DNA of 64,000 bases from Saltatorellus ferox (GTDB taxonomy: Bacteria; Planctomycetota; UBA1135; GCA-002686595). A program made the translations under genes and the position numbers. Location of the stretch: NCBI GenBank assembly GCA_007751475.1, contig CP036434.1:6143524-6207523 (forward strand), given 5' to 3'. How positions within the stretch are numbered: the stretch's first letter is position 1; every line of letters begins with the position of its first letter. This document shows positions 19,213-27,562 of the stretch, one piece after another. The notes beneath the pieces were generated by a model that did not search any database, was not told the origin of the DNA, and was given only the letters and a program-made list of their open reading frames with translations.

Positions 19213-22182
19213 TCACCTGACGAGCCTCACGCTCGCAGGCTCACCCGGGCGAATCTCGACCAGCGCAGAGGCCACCTCCCCGTCGAAGGTCCCCACATGA
19301 ATGCGGTAGGTCCCCGGTACGGAGTGAACCACCAGCGCGCCGGCTTCGAGATCAGATCGAGACAGATTCTGGCTCCATGCCTGCCTCGAAAGCTCTGGCT
19401 TCTCGGGATGGATCCGGGTCAGCGAGAGGTAGCTGAGCCCCGGCGTCGACTTCACGGCACTCAGGTCCACCTGAACGGCCTGTGGCTCACGGATGACCAT
19501 GGAGAAAGCGGTCACGCCGGGCGGTACGAAGCACTCGTGTTGGACCTGATCCCGCCAAACGGTGAGTCGGACCTCGTCGCCGGAGAGCCCTGCGATCTCG
19601 TATCTGCCGGTCCCCCGTGCGCGCACTCTGGAGCTATCGCGCCACTGGCCTCGGTCGTTGATCTGCTCCGGCCGCACGCCGTCGGCTTTCACCGGTTCGC
19701 CCGTCGAGGAGATCAGCTCGAGGGTCAACTTCCGGATCTCTCCCATGACGATCTCCAATCCGCCGAGCTCTCGAAAATCAGGGTCCGAAGGCGGAGGGAG
19801 AAAAACGGTCTTGACGGGAAAGCCCATCGCCCGGACGTCGATCATCAAGCGCTCCAAGCGCGCGTCGACCTGTACATCGAATCGGCCGTCCGCATCTGTT
19901 CTGGGAGCCATATGGTCGCCGCCGATGATGCTGACCAGGGCGCCAGCGACCGGCTCGCCATCCTTCGTCAACACGCGCCCTCGAAGTGGGACACGCCCCT
20001 GTGGTATCACCGTGAGTTCTCCCCGGAAGACTCCATCAGGACCTGGAAGGACGGTCATCGGGGCCCTTGCCCAGGTTCCGTCAGCCTCCAGGAAGCCGCA
20101 GGTGATACTGGCATCCATCGGAAAGCCGACCAGCGCGACCTGGCCTACCTCGTCCGAGAGCTGCGAGTCACGCTCGGCGTGGTCTGCGCCTGGGTTCATG
20201 ACCAGGTAGTCGACCCGCACTCCGATGGCAGGCTCGCCGGCGGAATCGACCACTCGCAGGTCGATTTCCTGACATCGTTCGAGTTTCAGCTCGAGAGTCT
20301 CCCTCGAGCCCGGAAGCGGAAGATCGAAGTGGCGCCTCGCATGACCCTCGGCGGAAACGCGTAGACGCAACCGACCGTTCGGTGGCCCCCACGCAGTACA
20401 TCTGCCCGCGGAGTTCGTGACGACGCTACTTGGCTCCCAGTCGAACTCGTAACCTACGCTCGCCCCCTCCATTGGATCCCCTTTGGCATCGAGAACCATG
20501 AGATCGGCAGGGATGGCCGACGCGAGCTCTAGATCACCGAGATCTGTCACATGAGCACTCGAGGCATCGATCGGAGAGAGCTCGCGCGCCACAAGCTCGG
20601 GGTTGATGCCGAGTACAAGCTCGGTCCAGACGCCAGGAGTCGCGATCCACTCGAAGCGTCCCTCGCTATCCGTCAGGATGGATGGATACCCGGTGCCAAG
20701 GGAACCATCCTGCTCCATGACGCGAATTCGCGCCATGGGAAGGGGCTCACCAGACTCCGACGACACCAGTCTTCCAACGATGCGCGGCATTCTCTCCACA
20801 CGGAGATGCGACAGCGTCACCGCTTTCGATGTGAATATGCCGGACGTCTCCGACAGCGTGTCGAACCACCACCCGCGATCGAGCTTCAACCAGCCGCGCC
20901 AGTCCTCGGGAAGATCCAGTATCGTGAAGGACCCATCCGAAGCCGTCACGACTTCCATGGGGAGCGGCTCGGCCCTCGTATCCAGAGCCAAGGCCGTCGG
21001 TCTTCCGGACCAGCCGATGTCGCGTCCCAACCTCATGCGGATCGGTTCCCCCGGAGAGCGGCCCTCTTCCAGCAATCGACCGCTCACCGTCCGGCCTGCT
21101 GGCCATGCGAGCGTATGCTCACCCGGGCGAACGGAGGCTTCGAACGTACAGGGCCAGGCGTTCGATCTGCAAACGACGAGGGACGCCCTCGCCTCGTGCG
21201 CCCGTGCGAGTTGCGCTGCGATCTCGTCGTTGACGAGGAGCAGCCCGTCGACAGCAGAGCCAAGCTCCACCCTATGTCCATCGATCTCGGTCAAGGCCTG
21301 CGTCACCGCAAGCGGCTGGCCCTCGGTACCCACGAACCGATAGATCAGCCGGCCGGCACCTTCCATCGTGTTCGTCAGTGTCATCGCGGGAGTACGCTCT
21401 CCGCTCCCGGCAGCAGCGACCTCAAGCATCGGCGGCGCTAGCGCGCTGCTCGGAGCGATCCACTCTGGCGTTGCCGAAGTCTCCGCCTTCGACCACTGGA
21501 TCCGGCTCACCCACGCGAAACCGAGCAGCAAGAGACCAAGAACCATTGCGAGTTTCTTCAAGGCGGCCAAACTGGTAAGAGAAAGAGCGGCAACCGAAGG
21601 CGCCTTGGCGAGCGAAGCTCTGGAACCGAGCAACACCGGTCCCCAGAGAAGCTGGCCCCCGAAGCGCGCGTTCATCCGCTCGCGCAGCTCGTCTAGGCCC
21701 GTCTTGATCCGGCGGCGGACGGTGCCGTCGGGAACCCCCGTTCGGCGCGCGATCTCGGCGGCGCTCAGGCCCGCCTGGAAGCGGAAGAGGAGCGTGCTTC
21801 GGATCGGTTCGCGCAGCGCGAGCAGTTCGGCCACCACGTGGCGCTCCAGCTCGGCGCGTTCCGCGAGTTCATCGGCGGCGCGCGCGTGCAGCGGCGGATC
21901 TCCGTCGAGCGCGTCCGCTGCGTGGATCCTCTCCCGCGCGGATCGCGCGCCGTCCCTCCGATGCCGCCGAAGCGCCATCTTCCGCGCCACGCCGGTGAGC
22001 CATCCGCGGTTCGACGCGATGACCGGACCGCCGCGCCCCTCTGCCTCCAGCGTCTGGAGCCAGACGTCCTGCGCGAGATCGTCGGCGTCGCTGGCACCGA
22101 CGAGGCGGGCGCTCAGGCTTCGGAGCCAGAGGCGCTCGGCGAGGAGTTCTTCGGGGTCGGGTGGCATGGAGGAGGAGGACAT
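19213..22182 (-). CDS. ECF sigma factor fused via a membrane helix to a large extracytoplasmic region
   Basis: A 989-residue protein. Residues of about 17-75 are sigma region 2 (DADDLAQDVWLQTLE, then NRGWLTGVARKMA). Residues of about 118-170 are sigma region 4 with a helix-turn-helix (GLSAAEIARRTGVPDGTVRRRIK). Lys-Lys at 209-210 precedes one hydrophobic helix (about 211-226), predicting the sigma part in the cytoplasm. The remaining 760 residues are beta-rich, with several carboxypeptidase-regulatory-like (CarboxypepD_reg) repeats seen as GRLVSSESGEPL, VLDAKGDPMEG, VDSAGEPAIGV and VLTKDGEPVAGA. The start is ATG 22182; ATG 22167 is also possible. A paralogue lies at 23521-26643 on the same strand. 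A tethered sigma factor must be released, probably by proteolysis, or act at the membrane; neither is shown by the sequence. Confidence 0.88.
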   Translation of the reverse strand: MSSSSMPPDPEELLAERLWLRSLSARLVGASDADDLAQDVWLQTLEAEGRGGPVIASNRGWLTGVARKMALRRHRRDGARSARERIHAADALDGDPPLHARAADELAERAELERHVVAELLALREPIRSTLLFRFQAGLSAAEIARRTGVPDGTVRRRIKTGLDELRERMNARFGGQLLWGPVLLGSRASLAKAPSVAALSLTSLAALKKLAMVLGLLLLGFAWVSRIQWSKAETSATPEWIAPSSALAPPMLEVAAAGSGERTPAMTLTNTMEGAGRLIYRFVGTEGQPLAVTQALTEIDGHRVELGSAVDGLLLVNDEIAAQLARAHEARASLVVCRSNAWPCTFEASVRPGEHTLAWPAGRTVSGRLLEEGRSPGEPIRMRLGRDIGWSGRPTALALDTRAEPLPMEVVTASDGSFTILDLPEDWRGWLKLDRGWWFDTLSETSGIFTSKAVTLSHLRVERMPRIVGRLVSSESGEPLPMARIRVMEQDGSLGTGYPSILTDSEGRFEWIATPGVWTELVLGINPELVARELSPIDASSAHVTDLGDLELASAIPADLMVLDAKGDPMEGASVGYEFDWEPSSVVTNSAGRCTAWGPPNGRLRLRVSAEGHARRHFDLPLPGSRETLELKLERCQEIDLRVVDSAGEPAIGVRVDYLVMNPGADHAERDSQLSDEVGQVALVGFPMDASITCGFLEADGTWARAPMTVLPGPDGVFRGELTVIPQGRVPLRGRVLTKDGEPVAGALVSIIGGDHMAPRTDADGRFDVQVDARLERLMIDVRAMGFPVKTVFLPPPSDPDFRELGGLEIVMGEIRKLTLELISSTGEPVKADGVRPEQINDRGQWRDSSRVRARGTGRYEIAGLSGDEVRLTVWRDQVQHECFVPPGVTAFSMVIREPQAVQVDLSAVKSTPGLSYLSLTRIHPEKPELSRQAWSQNLSRSDLEAGALVVHSVPGTYRIHVGTFDGEVASALVEIRPGEPASVRLVR

Positions 22183-22330
22183 TGGATCCGGGGGACGGGA
22201 GACAGGTCGCGACTGCACTCCGAACCGTTCGCTGGAATGCGTGATTTCGGGGTTCCAGGCGTCTCGGACCGGCGCTCGTTCCTTCCAGTTCCGGGTGAAC
22301 CTTCTCTGGCGAGCCCCGTTTCGGTCGGGC

Positions 22331-23527
22331 ATGAGGTTTCTCCAAAAGGCCCTCGTCCTGAGTGCGGCGGGACTGGTCGGGCTCTACGCCTTCGCGCGGG
22401 CCGTGATTCCGCCGACGGTCTACGTCCTCGTCTCCGTCACGGATGCGGAGGGACGGCCCGTCGAGCTGCCGGATCGCTGGGGATCCACCCTCTTCATGGA
22501 CGACGGAGCCCTGAGACCCGGGCTCTCGATCCGGGGAACGGATGACCTCTCCTCGGAGAGACGGCCGCTGGACATCCGTCGCTGGTCCGTCCAGCTCCCC
22601 GGCCTTTCCAGGGGAGGCTCGGAGTACGCGTCCTTCGGCTGCCGCCCCGGCGCCGAGGCGGCGTTCGCCGCCATGGACGATGCCGGTGGATCGGACGAGG
22701 TTCTCCTGCGGCTACCTGCGGTCACCGAGCTGATCCCGTGGACCATCAAGAGGGTGCGACTGCAGCTCCCGCAGAAGAGCCAAGAGCCCCTCGGAGAGCT
22801 CATGGTGACCGTGCTCGATGCCGACGGCACGTGGCCCGACACCCATCCGGGCCTGAGTCTCTCGTCGCCCGAGGGACGCCTGCCGCTCCTCTACAGCTTT
22901 GGTGAGCCCTTCGGCACGGAGAATCGCTGGGACTGCGGGCCCGTGAGGCATTCTCTTCCAGCGGGTCGGTACAGAGTGGAGATCGATCAGTGGTTCGGAC
23001 TCACGTGCGGGAACATGGCACCGTCGATCGATCGACACCTGCGACCGGATCTCGTCGTCGACATCAAGCCGGGGAAGCTCACCCAGGTCACGCTGGAAAG
23101 GCCGCGCGGCACGCGACTCGACCTCGACCTCAGCTTCACTGGCGACGGAGGAGAATTCGCCGCAGCGCGAGCCGACTTCCTGGAGCAATGGGAGCAGCAA
23201 GCCTTCGGCCATTCCGTGCTGGCCCCACATCGCTGGCGAGCCCAGGCCACGCTGCAGCGGCTCGATTCGCACGGCGTACCGGAGGATCGAGAGGAGCTCT
23301 ACGCCTGCCGCTAGGACGAATGTCGCTACATCGCCGACCGATTCAGCTTCCCCATCAGCGGCAGGATCGAGGGCCTGCGCCAACTCCGCCCGGGCCGCTA
23401 CCGGCTGGAGATCGAAGGCGAAGGCATCGAACCCGTCGCCGAGGAACTCTATCTTCCCGATCTGGACGGCGGGTCCGTCGTGCTCTGCTTCGGACTGCGG
23501 CCCGTGCGCGAACGCGCGCATCAGTAG
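22331..23527 (+). pseudogene. Membrane-anchored extracytoplasmic protein gene interrupted by in-frame TAG
   Basis: The frame opens at ATG 22331 with an N-terminal anchor (FLQKALVLSAAGLVGLYAFA), followed by a beta-rich region whose opening (VSVTDAEGRPVELPD) resembles the repeats of the flanking sigma-factor fusions. It runs 327 codons to a TAG at 23312-23314. The same frame then continues without interruption for 70 more codons of protein-like sequence (DECRYIADRFSFP through LRPGRYRLEIEGEG), with G/C-ending codons, to a TAG at 23525-23527. The natural gene was therefore probably 398 codons. The stop may be a recent nonsense mutation, a sequencing error or a read-through codon. The gene is divergent from the first sigma fusion (148 bp apart) and overlaps the stop of the second by 7 bp. 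No known function. Confidence 0.75.
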
Positions 23528-26500
23528 CCCAACGCGGGCTTCGCGGGGCGTGCTCCATCCGTGCCCGGCAGCTCGACCCGGAGCTGCTCCGCGGCTCGCA
23601 CTTCGATCTCGACCGTCGCCACCACCTTCACCGTTTCCCTCGAGTGGCCGGTGAAGGCGACGACCTCGTACTGGCCAGCCGAGCAGCGAAAGCTGGTGCT
23701 TGTCGGAGCGTGGCTTCCGCTCTGCATGGTGAGGCGGTCGATTCTTTCGCCGTCCGTGGGTCCCTGGCCCGCCAGGAGTGGTCGGCGCAGCAGAATATGA
23801 CTCGGCTCCACTTCTTTCTGGACCAGCGCTGACCAGTCGACCACGACCGTCGCTGGCTCACCGAGCTCGAGGGTCGCCTCGACCGATTCGGCCGGGAGAA
23901 CGCGCTGATAGCTGACGCCGTCGCGCCTCGCGGTCAGGCGGAGCTCCCCTGGTCCGAGCCCCTGGACACGGCAATAGCCCGCGGAGTCGGGGACCTCGGA
24001 CCCGGCGTGGGACCATTGTCCGCCTCCTGAACTCACCGCGACGGACAGCGTGGCGTCGGAGACAGGCGCGCCGTTCGCATCCATGAGCCGCACGGTCAGG
24101 GGGCGCTCCTTCTGAAGCGTCAGGCGAAGCGGCTCCGAGTCCAGCGTTTCTCGCTCTAGAATGTGGCGCAGCTCTGCGAAGCCCGGAGCGGTCACGAGCA
24201 GATGGGATCGCCCCTGGCGCCATTCAGGCTTCACCGCGAAAGCACCTGCCTCGTCCGTTCGGACGTAGTTCGCCATGAGCGACGAGGGGAACTTCACGTT
24301 CGCATCCGAGATCGCGACGCCGTCCGCGGTGGTCACCACACCGGTCACCTCCGGCAAAGGCTCGCGTCGATCGAGGAGCGTCCCTTCCCACCGGCCGCGC
24401 CCGTCGGCACGGATCACGAGCGGTGGCTCGGCCCATTCCCACCCGTCCATGAACCCGACATGGAGGGAGAGGTCGCGCGGAAGACATCCCACCTCGATCC
24501 GGCCCTCTTCGTCGGTGGAGAACCCGAACACCCTGCGTCCATCCGCGAGCCCACCGTGTCGAGTGACTGTCCCGGCCGCCAGCTCGGGCGCCCGCATGCC
24601 GAAGATGTCAGGCGCAGTGGAGGGAGGCCCGATCGGGATGAACGTGACCTGGCAATCCGGGACGGAATTCCCATCGGCGTCCAGCACGCGTACGACGAAG
24701 CGCAGCTCCGGCCGGAGCGCGATCACGGATTCCGTCGCCGCGGATAGCGCCAGCGAGGGATAGATCGCCTGTTCGTGGCCTTCCGCGCGCACCTCGACCG
24801 AGGCCGAATCGAGCGCCTGTACCGGCAGCAGCACCTTCCCATCGACGGAGGACTCCACGAAGTTCTGCGATCCTTGTTCGTAGACTCGGGCGCCGGCAAC
24901 GGGTCGCCCGTCGGAGTCGACGATGCGCAAGGTCGCGAGCTCGATCTCCTCGAGCGCGATGTCGCCGAGGTCGAGGGTGCCCACGAGCGGCGGCTCGAGG
25001 CCCTCGAAACTTCGGGTGCGGAATTCGCTCTCCTTGCCGAACCGAAGCGTGACCGCCGTGGCTCGTGAATCGAGGAAATGGGCGAAGCGTCCGTGCTCGT
25101 CCGTCGTGCCATGGAAGTAGTAACTCGAACCCTCGCCGCGTGTTTCGATGATCTCGATGGAGCGGGCGGCCAGGGCCTCTCCTGTCCTGCCGTCGAGCAC
25201 CCGCCCGATGATTCGGGGCGAGCGCTCGATCGCGAGATCGAATGCGCCGGCACCGCCCGCTTCGATCAGTGCGCTCTGACGCAACCCGCCGTCGAAGCGC
25301 CAGGCTTCCTCGATCATCAGCCATCCGCGCCAGTCCGCTGGCAGGTCCGACAGAAGGAACGTCCCGTCCTCCTCGGCGGCAAGACTTCTGGGAACCGGAT
25401 CGGCCCGCTGGTCGATCTGCGCCGCGTACGGGCGCTCCGACCAGCCCACGTCCCGCTTCAGCGTCAGGCGCACCCGCTCGCCCGGGCGCTGGCCCCGTTC
25501 CAGCAGCCGCCCACGCAACGTCACGCCTTTCGGCCAGACGAGCGTGTGCAAGCCGGCCGAGAGCGGCGCTTCGAACGTGTGCGGCCAGGCTCCGTTCCTG
25601 GAGACCACGAGGGGGAGTGCGGCGAGGCCCTTCGCGAGTTCGGCTGTCTCGTCGTCCAGAACGAAGGCACCGTCCTGGACCGCCTCCAGCGTGCGGCCCG
25701 CATCCCCCGGGACCGCGCTCATCCGTGTCACCGCTACGGGCTCGCCGTCCTCGGTCACCACGCGATAGCGAGGAGAGGAAGCCCCTGGCGCCGGCTTTGC
25801 CAGTGCCTTCCTTGCAGGATCGTCCATCTCCGGTGCCACGACGAGCTCCGCGGGTTCCAGGAAGGCTTTCCGAGGCTCCACGCCGCGCGCCACGATCTCG
25901 ACCTGGCGAGACTCCGGCTCGACCTCCCAGGCGGAACTCGCCAGCCAGCCAGCCCCCGCGAACAACGCCACGACCGCGAGCCACATCAGTTTCTTCATGC
26001 CGAGTAGCGCCGTACCGGCGACGAGGCCTGAACCGGACGAGAGAAGAGACGATTCGAGCGCGCACGGCAGGACGCCCATCAGCGCAGGCGCCCACGCGCT
26101 CCGCCCACCATGGTCCGCGTCCATGCGCTCACGCACGCGATCGAGGCCCTCCTTCAGACGGCGCCGCACCGTGCCCGCGGGATCCCCCGTTCGACGAGCG
26201 ATGTCCGCCGCGCTCAGGCCCGCTTGATAGCGGAGCAGCAGCGTCCCGCGCACGGGCTCCTTCAGCTCGAGCAGAAGCGCTACGACCTCCCGCTGAAGCT
26301 CGGCCTGGGCCGCCAGCTGGTCGACGGCCACCTCTGATTCGAGGCGACCCGAAGCGGCCAGCTCGCCCGCGTACATGTGCTGGTGCCCGAGGCGGCTGGC
26401 TTGCTTGCGACGGCTCGCCAGTGCCAGCCGCCGGGCTGCGCCGGCGAGCCATCCCCGCGGCGCTTCGTGCACGCGCCCCCCACTCTCGCGCCGCTGTCTC

Positions 26501-26643
26501 TCCAGGAGGGCCAGCCATGCATCCTGCGCCAGATCGTCCGCATCGGCCGGTCCCACGAGGGACACGCTCAGACGGCGGAGCCAGGCTCGATCGCCCAGCA
26601 GGCGATCGGGGTCGGGATGCGAGGGCAAAGAATCAGCGGCCAT
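23521..26643 (-). CDS. Second ECF sigma factor fused to a membrane helix and large extracytoplasmic region
   Basis: A 1040-residue paralogue of the protein encoded at 19213-22182. Sigma region 2 is at about 20-80 (DADDLAQDAWLALLE, APRGWLAGAARRLAL). Sigma region 4 is at about 120-172 (GLSAADIARRTGDPAGTVRRRLKEGLDRVRERM). One membrane helix is at about 219-235, after Lys217-Lys218. The outer part has CarboxypepD_reg-like repeats (GRVLDGRTGEAL, IVDSDGRPVAGARV, VLDADGNSVPD, VVTTADGVAISDA, LMDANGAPVSDA). Both paralogues share a stretch of the type GRLLE-G-xPGE-xR-x-LxRDxGWS about 380 residues in, so they diverged after fusion. ATG 26643 is chosen; a GTG at 26658 would add five residues. Confidence 0.88.
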   Translation of the reverse strand: MAADSLPSHPDPDRLLGDRAWLRRLSVSLVGPADADDLAQDAWLALLERQRRESGGRVHEAPRGWLAGAARRLALASRRKQASRLGHQHMYAGELAASGRLESEVAVDQLAAQAELQREVVALLLELKEPVRGTLLLRYQAGLSAADIARRTGDPAGTVRRRLKEGLDRVRERMDADHGGRSAWAPALMGVLPCALESSLLSSGSGLVAGTALLGMKKLMWLAVVALFAGAGWLASSAWEVEPESRQVEIVARGVEPRKAFLEPAELVVAPEMDDPARKALAKPAPGASSPRYRVVTEDGEPVAVTRMSAVPGDAGRTLEAVQDGAFVLDDETAELAKGLAALPLVVSRNGAWPHTFEAPLSAGLHTLVWPKGVTLRGRLLERGQRPGERVRLTLKRDVGWSERPYAAQIDQRADPVPRSLAAEEDGTFLLSDLPADWRGWLMIEEAWRFDGGLRQSALIEAGGAGAFDLAIERSPRIIGRVLDGRTGEALAARSIEIIETRGEGSSYYFHGTTDEHGRFAHFLDSRATAVTLRFGKESEFRTRSFEGLEPPLVGTLDLGDIALEEIELATLRIVDSDGRPVAGARVYEQGSQNFVESSVDGKVLLPVQALDSASVEVRAEGHEQAIYPSLALSAATESVIALRPELRFVVRVLDADGNSVPDCQVTFIPIGPPSTAPDIFGMRAPELAAGTVTRHGGLADGRRVFGFSTDEEGRIEVGCLPRDLSLHVGFMDGWEWAEPPLVIRADGRGRWEGTLLDRREPLPEVTGVVTTADGVAISDANVKFPSSLMANYVRTDEAGAFAVKPEWRQGRSHLLVTAPGFAELRHILERETLDSEPLRLTLQKERPLTVRLMDANGAPVSDATLSVAVSSGGGQWSHAGSEVPDSAGYCRVQGLGPGELRLTARRDGVSYQRVLPAESVEATLELGEPATVVVDWSALVQKEVEPSHILLRRPLLAGQGPTDGERIDRLTMQSGSHAPTSTSFRCSAGQYEVVAFTGHSRETVKVVATVEIEVRAAEQLRVELPGTDGARPAKPALGY

Positions 26644-26699
26644 GACAGGTAATGTCACGGGCCGCTGGGAGTGTTCACGTCAAATCCGAGTTTCTCGGA
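26643..26699. promoter_or_regulatory. Two inverted repeats at and upstream of the second sigma-fusion start
   Basis: TGACA-N5-TGTCA (26643-26657) overlaps the start codon, and TCCGAG-TTT-CTCGGA (26685-26699) lies about 42 bp upstream. Either could be an operator or a leader hairpin. The gene's promoter must lie in the 137 bp between 26644 and 26780. No convincing ECF-type -35/-10 pair was found. Confidence 0.3.
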
Positions 26700-26780
26700 C
26701 ATCGTGGTCGACGCCATCGGCACGGCCTGCTTTCGCAGCGCGCGCACAGTGGCGGCGATTCATGGGCGAGGTGCGCCGGA

Positions 26781-27500
26781 TCAGCTCTCCTTGAGCTGCG
26801 AAAGGAGCGAGTCGAACTCTTCCTTCATCTCCGGGAAGAGGGCGACATCGCCGTCGAAGGACTTCTGGGAGACCTTGAGTTCTCGCAGAGCGCCCTGGAA
26901 TCGCGTGGTGGCGAGCTCCACGTTCGTGCGCTCGTCGCGCACGTCCGCCTCGAAGTCGGCCACGTCGATGCTGTTGGCGTCCTTGCGCTGGAGGCCGCTC
27001 ACGGCTTCCGCCATACGCAGCTGCACGATGGACTGGGCATGATCGACCCGCGCTTTGGCCAGGTCGAGTTCACGCTCGCGCGCCTCGATCATCTGCTCGT
27101 AAACCTTGACGCGATTGCGCGCGGTGCGAAGCTCGGCCTCGCGCTCGTTCGCCATCTCCGCGGAAGCTTCGACGACCTGGTTCCGACTCGCGATTTGCTC
27201 GCGTCGCTCCGCGACGTCGAGCTGCTCCTCGGCCACGTGCTCGCGCTCGTTCACGAGCTCACGCATCTGGCGCGCGTCCTTCAGCTTGAGGCGCACGGCC
27301 TCCAGAGCATCTTTCTCGGCCGCGACTTCGAGACGCGCCTCGCGAACGGCGTCGGTCGCCGACTCGTCGGCATATTGCAGGAGACCGGCATCGACCTCAC
27401 CCGGTCCACTGTCGCGCAGACCGGCCACGGTGGAGCAGCTGGTGGCGAAGCTCAGCAGGGGAAGGGCAAGGGCGGCAGTCAAGAGGTAGGGGTTCTTCAT
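26781..27500 (-). CDS. Coiled-coil lipoprotein of unknown function
   Basis: A 239-residue protein. The signal segment (MKNPYLLTAALALPLLSF) ends in ATSC with Cys22, a plausible lipidation site. Residues of about 50-235 are almost continuous charged heptad-like helix rich in Glu, Arg and Ala, without Pro, as expected for a long coiled coil. ATG 27500 is chosen because it places the signal peptide at the N-terminus; the frame continues 13 codons upstream. Coiled-coil lipoproteins often bridge envelope layers, but no family is recognised. It lies 62 bp downstream of the methyltransferase gene on the same strand. Confidence 0.75.
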   Translation of the reverse strand: MKNPYLLTAALALPLLSFATSCSTVAGLRDSGPGEVDAGLLQYADESATDAVREARLEVAAEKDALEAVRLKLKDARQMRELVNEREHVAEEQLDVAERREQIASRNQVVEASAEMANEREAELRTARNRVKVYEQMIEARERELDLAKARVDHAQSIVQLRMAEAVSGLQRKDANSIDVADFEADVRDERTNVELATTRFQGALRELKVSQKSFDGDVALFPEMKEEFDSLLSQLKES

Positions 27501-27562
27501 GGGGGCCAGAATGCACGCGGGGCCTATGGGCGCACCCAAGCCCGCATCAATTGGTCCTCATG

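Noticed and set aside
23312-23314. TAG as a pyrrolysine or programmed recoding codon
   Set aside because: No pyl genes and no downstream recoding signal were seen; a nonsense mutation or sequencing error is simpler, although read-through is not excluded.
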